This document shows, piece by piece, positions 55,970-64,000 of a stretch of 64,000 nucleotides of DNA. The translations under genes and the position numbers were made by a program. The notes below the pieces were generated by a model that was given only the letters and a program-made list of their open reading frames with translations, was not told the DNA's origin and searched no databases. Positions within the stretch are counted from its first letter, which is position 1. Each line of letters begins with the position of its first letter. Origin of the DNA: Usnea hakonensis (Eukaryota > Ascomycota > Lecanoromycetes > Lecanorales > Parmeliaceae); the NCBI GenBank assembly GCA_013423325.1, contig BLJB01000036.1, positions 124,001 to 188,000 on the forward strand, given 5' to 3'.

Positions 55970-56558
55970 TCAGAAATCCAGCAGCAATTGCGGCGCCAGC
56001 TTCTCCAAATCCTCGACCTGCCCATCCCAAAAGTCAGCACTTACTCTTACCGAGTCATAAAAGGAATCCGCTAACCTCCAGAAAATTACTGCCAATGCCC
56101 GTCCCACCCGCCTCGCTCCTCTCAAACGCTGCCCGCGCTATAGCTTCCCTCACAAACGTCTCCATGTACTTTCCCACGACTCCATTTGCCTCTTTCCCTA
56201 TCCTGAACTTATCGTCCTGGAAATGATGATGTAGGAGCTTGGTGAGCAAAGCAGGAGAGATGGTCGGTGGAGGGTCTTGCGTTCCGGCGTGTGTGGTTGT
56301 GAGACTGGTGTCTGATTCTTCGGACGCGAAGTCGTCTATGGATTGAGGGGAGACGAGCTCGGGATCGTCATCGTCATCGTCGTCATCTTCGTCTTCATCT
56401 TCATCGCCTTCTGCGGCGGAATCTATGAAGCTGTGTTTAGTGGGACCAGATTTGCGGTGGGAACCTGTTGCTTTGGACTTGTGGGTTTCGGTGGCAGGGC
56501 GAGGAGGTTTGAAGGCGGGGCGGCCACGTTTTGCTACAGGCTTGGAAGTTGGTGGCAT
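55970..56558 (-). CDS. MHF2: Histone-fold protein MHF2 (CENP-X homolog)
   Basis: Two exons (56076-56558, 55970-56017) encode 176 residues. MHF2/CENP-X pairs with MHF1/CENP-S in a tetramer that acts with the FANCM/Fml1 helicase and at kinetochores. The N-terminal half is Lys/Pro-rich with a long acidic run. The histone fold is clear: TISPALLTKLLHHHFQDDKF, RIGKEANGVVGKYMETFVRE, AIARAAFERSEAGG, then NFLEVEDLEKLAPQLLLDF across the intron, ending at the expected LLLDF terminus. The last exon is only 16 codons, so unspliced reading gives a false shorter protein. Human CENP-X is 81 residues; the N-terminal extension here is common in filamentous fungi. Confidence 0.88.
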
Positions 56559-56924
56559 ATCTTAAATGGAGAGAAAGGTAGGGATAGGTGTCGAAAGCGA
56601 AGTAGGGACGTGTCATAGTACCGTCGATAATATTAATGCGGAGTTTATTCCGAGTAGCGGCTATGCGGCAAGTACTCAACGGAGTACATTTCACCAAATG
56701 GCTCACTCATTTTATGTATTGTTCAAGGTGAGACCTAAATATACTTCGCAATGGATCTCTTAGAATGTTACATATTGCCAATGGCATGCTTATGGAACGC
56801 GTGACTTCGTAATGTCCTGTCTGTTCCCTTCTAGATACACCTTCTCACAAAGACGCATTTTGCCATCCAGATCTATCCCAATGTATCCATGCATCGTTTG
56901 CCTTCGGCCTCCTGGACCCACATT
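56559..56924. other. Intergenic region between MHF2 and the Gly-rich protein gene
   Basis: About 370 bases holding the MHF2 promoter and the 3' end of the neighbouring gene. No gene seen. Confidence 0.5.
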
Positions 56925-57361
56925 CTATTTCTTGTTTGCTAGATTCTCTTGTACCATTCCACCAATCTTTCCATCCGCATTGAAATGTTGGCCGATAGAC
57001 CCCTCTTTGTCCAAAGGACCGCCTATCTTTTGTGCAGTGCCACCGATTGGCCCATCAGCTACATGCAGTGTATTAGCGTATTGGAAATCCAAGTGTGGCT
57101 CTGTGGAGGAAATGCCTTACCGTTAAACATAGACCCCACTGCTCCATCTTTAGAGAACATGCTAGTTCCAGTGCCTGTAGTCTTTTCGCCTGCAGCGGGC
57201 TGCATGTCACCCAGCATTAGTCCAGAAATAATGCGAGAGAACATTTCGAGAGCGCCTACAGTCTGCTTGACCGACTCATGTATGCCGCTGCTCAATTCGG
57301 TTTCTTTCACAGCCGAGTTGGCGCCTTGCTCAAAGGATTTTGCCGTACTGTCACCGTCCAT
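56925..57361 (-). CDS. Small hydrophilic Gly-rich repetitive protein
   Basis: Two exons (57121-57361, 56925-57058) encode 124 residues. The first part is mixed (SFEQGANSAVKETELSSGIH). The second half has a loose repeat of about ten residues with the pattern D-G-x-x-G/GxxG: SKDGAVGSMFN, ADGPIGGTAQK, IGGPLDKEGSIG, NADGKIGGMVQE. The protein is strongly hydrophilic, lacks a signal peptide and TM segment, and is similar in character to small fungal LEA-like or conidiation-associated proteins, but this is only a resemblance of composition. The function is unknown. The intron phase is correct (G|CT = Ala). Confidence 0.65.
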
Positions 57362-58745
57362 TTTGTTCTAATCCCGACGAAGATGTTGCTGAGGAACGGT
57401 GTGGTGATGTGCTAGTCGAGGTTTATATATTTGATGCTCTAGACGACGTGTAGGAAGGGGGAGTATTAATGGTGTCCTGATGGCAAAGAGAATGCAAACT
57501 TTGCTGGAGGCGAGAGAAAAGTAGTCGTCATGCACTCAACGCCAAAGTTCTCAATGACGCAATTGGAAGTTTGAGGCATCTTTCGCGTTTGCGGGGCAGG
57601 CCTCCGTTTAGCGCAGCGGTTTATTTGCAGCTCTCCAGTCCCCACTGTACTCTACTCTTGGTCGAGTATAGGATGATAAGAACCTTGGGGCCAAAAGTAT
57701 TAGAAGACGATTACCTACTTTATAGTATGCTGTCGCCCGTAAAGGCTTTTCAATATGGCAGTTGGACGGACCGGAAGATTCAGGGGCCCAGATGGAGTTC
57801 TAGATCAAATGTGTCTAAAGTAAAGTTCAGTATCCGCGACGGCTAGAAGATTGTCGATCTCGTATTTTCTCCTAGCTTGGACAGTACGTAGACTAGCATT
57901 TACCCTTCTTACTTTTAGGCGAAGAAGATGATGAGACTGTTGGAAAGTTGGAAGTTCGAAACATGCTTTCTTTGACTTTCGGTGAAGCTCCCTTGGTCCA
58001 GAAAGAGAGACCAAAAAGGGAGACGCTGTTGGCGCAGTATGATGATCGGCACAGGCATAGGTGCTGGCTGCAGACGCTAACCATGATTGGAGCGCCACTG
58101 ACTCGACTTTACCTTACTTTAATGCCTTCGAGTTCGGCTAGACACAAGTTTCTTTAGTCTTGTGCCCCTCTCTCCAATCACTCATGATCAAGGCATCAAT
58201 TCATTTTGATACTCTGCTAATACTCTAGTCATCTTTCATGCAGGGAAGGCTGCAGTAGACCCAATGAAGAACGAGGAAAAAACTTTTGTGAGGCTGCAAC
58301 ATGTTACATGATAGCGTTTTTTGGTTTTTTGTTCCCACCGCGGAAGGCATCAACCCCAAAGCAACATGACCTTCTTGTTCCATCGATATCTCGGCTTGCT
58401 ACTTCTCCATTTTCGTCAAACCATAATTCCTGTCCCTGATGGTGCTATCATATAACACTAATGGCACGCGCTCAATCCAACCCAACCTCTTTATTCCTTT
58501 CTCTCAGAGTCTTGTACTCTTACTTCTCATTTTACCATAGGTATAGGTATTATTATTCCACGCAGTGCTATTCTCCGCCGTGCAAAATGCGCCTGGGCTG
58601 CAGCCGAGACACATCCTTGTCCTAGACTCCTCACATACTCACTCTTAATTCTTAGCCCTGCATTGCGTCTGTCATTCTTGCAGTCGCTGGCGGCTGCCCC
58701 TCCAATTCTAATTCGGCCACCCCCACGGCACCGTGCAGCTGCAGC
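57362..58745. other. 1.4 kb divergent intergenic region
   Basis: Contains the promoters of the Gly-rich protein gene and the MIF-like gene. Pyrimidine-rich sequence from about 58560 to 58740 fits a fungal leader. Frames at 57571-57846 and 57805-58098 have no recognised content. Confidence 0.5.
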
Positions 58746-59844
58746 ATGCCTTCCTCCGCCAGGTCACGATCTATTTCTCCCGTCTCGGCTCGAGTACCAA
58801 CTCCAACCGCCAACGACTTTCCCACCCCCGCAGGCCAAATATTTACCGTGACCAAGCGTGATCAGGGTCTCGTATCCCCTGCCGCATCAGCCTTTTCCTT
58901 CTTCGACGACGGTTCGCCCCACGCTATGTCGACTTCAGATTTGAACGAGGACAAGACGATAGCCAGACCCCTGGAGCGGGGAACGCCCGGGGAGAGCACG
59001 TATGCATCGATCAATACTGGCAACCAGCACCAAACCGAGCTGCGGAGAAACAAGAGTCAATACTACACAGAGGTCTTTTCGTACCGAGAACCGAATCTCT
59101 CCCCGAGAGATCGGATCAGTAGAGACTCGGTCATCACTGCCGAGATCAAGACAAACGTCATTGTATGCAGGGGCTCACTGTTCTTATCCAGCGCTGATGC
59201 TGACCAACCTCTGCGCATTTCAGATCACAGACGAAATCAATTTCCTACAAGATTTCTCCCAGCATCTATCCCAACGATACCAAAGACCTATAGCCTCCGT
59301 GTTCATTACTCTCAAACACTCTGAATGCCTCCTCTATGCCGGTACATTCGATCAAGCCTACATTCTTACAATTAGCGCCTTGCCTTCCCAAGTCCTTCCA
59401 ACAACCAACAAACGCAACGCTGCCCTGATACAGGCCTTTATGGCTGACTCGCTCGGCGTAGCTGCTAGCAGGGGCGTCGTGCGATTTGTTGGTGTACCAG
59501 AAGAAAACCTTGCTTTTAATGGCACAACGGTCTTTGGGCAGATTGAGAACCTGCAGAAGTCTCCAAATAAAGATAATTTCTCGGACATTGCCTCCATCAG
59601 TGGCATTAGATCCACGCTGCACAGTCGAGCGGCATCGCGAGCTCAAAGTCGGAGACCATCAATATCGAAGCCGCCATCGAGGGATGGGTATTCTTTCTAC
59701 CCAACAACGAGGCCGCCGAGTCCGCACCTGCGAGGACCACCTATACCGACATTACCCAACGGGAACAGTGCGATGGATAAAAAAGCGGAGAAGGCGCAAA
59801 AGGTGGGGAAAAGGAGGAGCATTTTCGGCTTCTTCGGGAGGTGA
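58746..59844 (+). CDS. MIF-like (tautomerase-superfamily) protein with disordered flanks
   Basis: Two exons (58746-59162, 59224-59844) encode 345 residues. The central part (about residues 130-250) matches the macrophage migration inhibitory factor fold: TAEIKTNVI|ITDEINFLQDF, QRPIASVFITLKHSECLLYA, LPTTNKRNAALIQAFMADSL and VRFVGVPEENLAFNGTTVFG. Canonical MIF starts with the catalytic Pro at position 1; here the domain is preceded by about 130 disordered residues (SRSISPVSARVPTPTAND), so no free N-terminal proline exists. The C-terminus is Ser/Arg/Pro-rich and basic, ending KRRSIFGFFGR. Probably not a canonical tautomerase; the role is unknown. Intron GTATGC..TTTCAG. Confidence 0.8.
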
Positions 59845-61401
59845 CGAATGACGTTTGCATATCCATGAGCATATCAATTAGCATCTCTGCATAGTTTTGG
59901 GCGAACTGGGTTTGCGGCGCTTGAGATTGTGTGGTGCAACATATATTGCTCTAAAAAGGCAGCGTGGATTGGTCTGATCTTATCACAGTCAGGGCTATGG
60001 ATCCTGGTATGCAGGCTACTGAGAAGTATGTGGATGCTCGCACCACCGGTCGGACTTTGTCGTCGACTGCCTGCTTGTGTGGAGCTGGCTTCACTGGTCC
60101 TCATGAGGAGATATCATACCATAATGAAAATTGCAGTGCTCGACATGGGCCGTACCGTCATCGCATACTGAAGACAAAGCCTACTTCCGTCCCCCAGCCA
60201 AAATACCACTCCTAGGGTCTACCCTGATGAATAGACTTCTTTGTGGCTCAACAGCCCTCACAGTTGGCGTGCAAGCGGATGATCCAGATGATCTTATCTG
60301 CCGCTACTAGCCACTGATTTTGGCCGGGCACTCCACGCCGCCAGACTTGAATGTCCAATGGCTCATCGAGTGTTAAGATCATGGCACTGAGTGGTTTTCA
60401 ATTGACTTGGACGGTGCTTGAATTTTCGTCGGACTCTTACGAGGGAAAGACTTGGAACGCAGGAAATGGGGGCAGCTAAATCGTGCCCCAAAGTTACAAA
60501 CTTCCCTTGCCGCCTGCTAGCGAGCCAACTCGACATCTAATCAGGCTTCTTTGGTCTTTGGGTAAGACGCCGCTACCCTAGGCATCGTTTGCAGTTGCTT
60601 CTATGTTCCAAGGGCGCGGCCATTGTGACATCCTCGGATGGAGTGGGGCATCAATGCTTTCTAGGGTGTGGTGTTTGAATCGAATTGTCCTGTGGAGCGT
60701 GCAATAACATTGCTTGTAAATCCATTGCGGACTGTGTCACCACTGCGCCCGATGGCTATGCCTCTGGCTGGTGGTCGGTTATTTCAGAGCTGTGGGCTGT
60801 GTCAAAAAGGCTTGGCGGATGTAGTACTTACCTAGGTATACATACCTTACGTTGGCAGACTTCATAATCATGCTTCAGTAGCGAAGCCACGCTCATCAGG
60901 CATGAATGAAGAGCATTGGTTTGAGAGGATGTATATCTATCAGCATTCATCTTATTGGTCCATTACCATAGCCTCCCATCGAAAAGGCAATTTCGCTCCC
61001 TTGCACTCCTTGCTGAGTCTTCAAATAATTACCTACGAGTGTGCTAGCCTGACCGCGCTAGCACTGGACTTCCATTGTCACAGTCCATCTACACAGCTAC
61101 ATGAAAACCATAGCATTTTCACAGTCCCCTGATAGCCCAAGCTGGACTCTTACGAGCAGCGTCCGAGACTCCAATTACAACTATCGATCAACATGTATTT
61201 CGGCTTCCACGCGAGCGCTGATCGTAGTGGCACAGCACTGTGTCGGCATATACGGTATATATACTTGAGGCTTCGAATGGGCGCGGTGGCTTGGGAAGGG
61301 GTTCAGTAGCTGTGGTGTCTAGCGTGTACAGATTGGATTTGTTTTAAGGTACGTGGGTGGGTGGCATCTCGAATTTGAGGTGGAGAAGTCTGGAGTGCTT
61401 T

Positions 61402-61437
61402 GGGGGGGGGAGGGGGGGGGGGGGGGGGGGGGGGGGT

Positions 61438-61496
<59 letters not shown>
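61402..61496. repeat. Near-homopolymeric G tract, 95 bases
   Basis: 93 of 95 bases are G, interrupted only by A at 61411 and T at 61437; the uninterrupted run 61438-61496 is 59 bases. This would be a strong G-quadruplex former if real, but such runs are also typical of assembly or sequencing artefacts. It does not encode a supported protein. Confidence 0.9.
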
Positions 61497-61498
<2 letters not shown>

Positions 61499-62879
61499 GG
61501 ATCGATGTTTGGTTAAAGACTCTGATACGGAGCCTGAGAAGGCCGAGATTGGTCGGATGTCGTTTTGGGATCGCTGCACACTCGGTGGGTCCAAAACACC
61601 AGGAGTGCTTACCGTGAAGTCATCAGATACTCTGGATGTGGCACTGAAGATAGAAGATGGTGTTGCGTGGGTTGGGATTTACTCTGAAGTCTTGTTCGAC
61701 TCAGTGCACGGTATCCACGCCAAGAGACAATGGCGAGCTGGCAAGAGATCAACAGCTTTCACGCTCAATATATGTCAGACAAGGAGCTACAGCTCTCTAT
61801 CAGGCTTGTCAGAGGTCAACGAGTTGGTGTGAGTTGGGCGTCGATATACTTGTCGGATGACATCATTGATGAAAGTTCTACACTCTGAGGGGATGCAACA
61901 ATGAACCATGTGTAAAATTCACGATATAAACTGTACTACAACAGGACGCTGCAAGTCATTTCCTTTCAAATCAAGATTCGAATTGGCCTACGATCTGGTA
62001 CAATGCGGCTTTCCCCTTTTAGATACTCCATGGCTTGCCTGCACGAGCAGCGAGCGGCTACAGAGGATCAAGACAGGATACCGAGGCGTCTGAGTCCTCA
62101 GTGTGGTCAAGACCACTTGAGGACCTCTCCCTCAGGAGTCTTGATTCGGTCTCAGAGTTATGATAAATCTTTTAGGATTGGTATATCAGCCTTCGGCTTC
62201 GACGAAGATCGAGGGTTCATATCGGTACAAATTCAAAAGGCTCTCTCTTGTGCACAAAGTCATGGACTCCAATACTACAGAGCTTGGTCCACTTGCGTTT
62301 AAGATCTCGATTGAAACGCATCCTATGGATGACGCGACAGGATTACCCCGGAGAGAGTGGCTGGGAAGTGTATGTGCAGATTTTGCTCGGGGATATAGTC
62401 TCAAGCTTCGTATACAATTAAAAGAGCTGCGTAACGATTGACGTTCTGCTCCTGGAACAGCGATTTCGAAGGGCTCTCGAAGCAGCTGAGTTTACGTCCT
62501 ACTGGATAGGACATAATGGGCAAGGGACATTCGAGCTAGCAGCGAAGTAGCCATCTTCTAAAGTTCCAATCTCGGGTGAAGAGTCTAATCCTTATTCACT
62601 ATTCTTGGGCACTATCTGAGTTTGGTGCTGCCACTGATTCATCACAGCAGTATGGTCATACGATGTCTCAGATAGTGGCAAAAAGTCAAAAGTGAACGCC
62701 ATCAGTCTGGTCTGGTCTAGGTCAGAATGAGTGAAATTGAGACTATCAAAGTCAACACTAGGCTCTTAGTGGTGAACGATTTCACAATCTCCGCAAATAA
62801 TGTGAATTAGAGTATGTGAATCGGAGTGTGTGAATTCGTCAGCCGGCACAACACTATCGAGGACTTTGTCACTCACTAC

Positions 62880-62887
62880 TATATAAG
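62880..62887 (+). promoter_or_regulatory. TATA box of the right-edge gene
   Basis: TATATAAG lies 86 bases before the ATG at 62973, followed by a pyrimidine-rich leader (CCACCGTCCTCCTTCCTTC type) typical of fungal transcription start regions. The assignment is by sequence and position only. Confidence 0.55.
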
Positions 62888-62972
62888 GCCTCATTTTTCC
62901 ACCACCGTCCTCCTTCCTTCTTTCTTTATCATTCCGTTCCATTTTCATATCTTCACAAATCCAAACCCAAAT

Positions 62973-64000
62973 ATGGCTGACACCCACGGCGATCAAGCCA
63001 CCCTGATGCAAGATGAGTCTTTTGAGTTGGTTGATCGTTCAAATACTTTGAGTGACCTTGTCCCATCACCAATTGACATAGACATTGAAGCACATGAGCT
63101 GGAGAACAGATCCGAGGAGGAGACCGAGGAAGCCGAGGTGTGCCACTACTTCTTAGTCCAACTCAGCTTCATCTGACAGAATGCCAAATCCTAGGCACCA
63201 CCATTTCTAGAACCTATCACAGTGGTGCTCATGTGGATCGATCCGGATGAACTTGATTACAAGGTATTTTCGACCTTGGGTGTCAGCCTAGAGCATCAGG
63301 GAATAAAGACGTATGCTTACATTCACCTAGCATAGAAAAGGCCTTGCGGTGAAAGAGGGGCCTGCGACTCGGCCAATTGGGGCGGGGGCTCACGCAAAAG
63401 CAAGAGGCCGTTTTGAAAAATTCAAGTCAGATGTAAATCAGCACAAAGATGAGAATTCTATGCTCCATGAAGTGGTCAATGTTTTGCAACTCAAGTCATG
63501 TTGTTTCGGCCCATTTGACGAAGAAGACACCGGCTTTGCCCGTGCTCTGGACGGAAAACCTGCATGTCAAAACAGCTTCTATCTCAGTGTTAGAACCTAT
63601 TCTTCTCACCAGGAAGACATAGGAAATGGAACGTTCTATCGTCAGTGCCTCCAAAGATGTTTCGAGTAGAGTCATCTTGCTGATGCGTTTAAAAAGCAGG
63701 CACCTGGAAACAGCTCGTGGCGCACTGCGAGCACATCATTGTTTGGCATATCAACGCGGACGAGTACGCTGCTGTCATGGAGTCCTGCAGTCACACACTC
63801 TCGAAATCTGATAAATATGTTGTACTCGGACCCAAGTATCTTGCTCGACTCGTGGCAACCTTGATCAACAAAAAGAGCAGGCATGCTGAAGGAATCCTCG
63901 CAGCATCCAAGCCTCCTACAACCAAGTCAGCGGGTTCCATTGTACCGGAGAACAACCATCCAGGTGTAGTGCAATCGGTACGAGCAATCGTACACGGGTC
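62973..64000 (+). CDS. Hypothetical protein, 3' end outside the window
   Basis: Exons by splice sites and frame: 62973-63137, 63195-63263, 63331-63640 and 63700 to the window edge. The joined protein starts MADTHGDQATLMQDESFELV and is acidic at first, then reads APPFLEPITVVLMWIDPDEL, GAHAKARGRFEKFKSDVNQH, LKSCCFGPFDEEDTGFARAL, SFYLSVRTYSSHQEDIGNG, and after the third intron TWKQLVAHCEHIIVWHINAD, SDKYVVLGPKYLARLVATLI. All four joins keep phase and introns have consensus-like ends, so the gene is probably real. I do not recognise the family. No TM segment or signal peptide is visible in the part present. Confidence 0.6.

Larger units (their letters stand above)
59845..62972. other. 3.1 kb gene-poor region with a long G tract
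   Basis: No recognisable gene. Short frames include 61500-61830 and 62160-62441 (plus), the latter 93 codons with a moderately protein-like composition but no family match. It contains the G homopolymer tract at 61402-61496 and TACCTAGGTA-type words at 60831-60850. Confidence 0.45.

Noticed and set aside
61353..61832. Frame encoding poly-Gly (or poly-Pro on the other strand) through the G tract
   Set aside because: The open frame exists only because the homopolymer has no stops; flanking sequence shows no protein signature.
1..64000. tRNA genes, transposases, CRISPR-like arrays, phage genes
   Set aside because: Looked for conserved T-loop words, transposase motifs and regularly spaced repeats on both strands and saw none that hold up.

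Overview
This window is nuclear DNA from a filamentous ascomycete (Pezizomycotina; the class is not resolved). The evidence is numerous short GT..AG introns of about 50-90 bases with good branch points (one is a perfect TACTAAC at 46581-46587), single-gene transcription units on both strands, 1-3 kb gaps, and characteristic fungal families: Pth11-type rhodopsin-domain receptors, NACHT NOD-like receptors, F-box/LRR proteins, an ascomycete P450 and an N-terminally extended MIF-like protein. I saw no tRNA, rRNA, CRISPR array, prophage or intact transposon. Exon joins were worked out by hand from splice sites and reading frame.

Layout. 1-10 kb: an F-box/LRR gene running off the left edge, head to head with the Rag GTPase GTR2; a 1.8 kb gap; a membrane-anchored cytochrome-b5-like protein; ribosomal protein S25; a 2-oxoglutarate/Fe(II) oxygenase. 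10-21 kb: a small F-box protein, a single-repeat TFIIB/cyclin-like protein, a secreted-type protein of unknown function, an intact rhodopsin-domain membrane protein, a frameshifted acetoacetate-decarboxylase-like gene, and a 975-residue NACHT/ankyrin receptor. 22-33 kb: the WD-repeat spindle-pole protein WRAP73/Wdr8, a cytochrome P450, a histidine acid phosphatase, and a PPR protein. 33-49 kb: SAGA subunit Spt20, a peroxin-22-like membrane protein, a second rhodopsin-domain gene with a frameshift, eIF2B gamma, a C2H2 zinc-finger protein with a three-fold C-terminal repeat, and a zinc-ribbon protein. 49-64 kb: an unresolved multi-exon gene, Swc5 of the SWR1 complex, a four-TM protein, a bromodomain protein, MHF2/CENP-X, a small Gly-rich repetitive protein, an MIF-like protein, a 3 kb gap with a 95-base G tract, and a gene running off the right edge.

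Most recognised genes are conserved housekeeping functions (TORC1 signalling, translation, chromatin, spindle pole, peroxisome or mitochondrial biology). They are interspersed with fast-evolving accessory genes (NACHT receptor, F-box, rhodopsin-domain, P450, oxygenase). There is no operon logic and no coherent secondary-metabolite cluster. I did not find a convincing new multi-gene system. The items most worth a second look are the two single-base frameshifts in otherwise well-formed genes, the zinc-finger protein's repeat module, the MIF domain without an available N-terminal proline, the half-size TFIIB-like protein, the 13-base catalytic microexon and a 104-base palindromic element.
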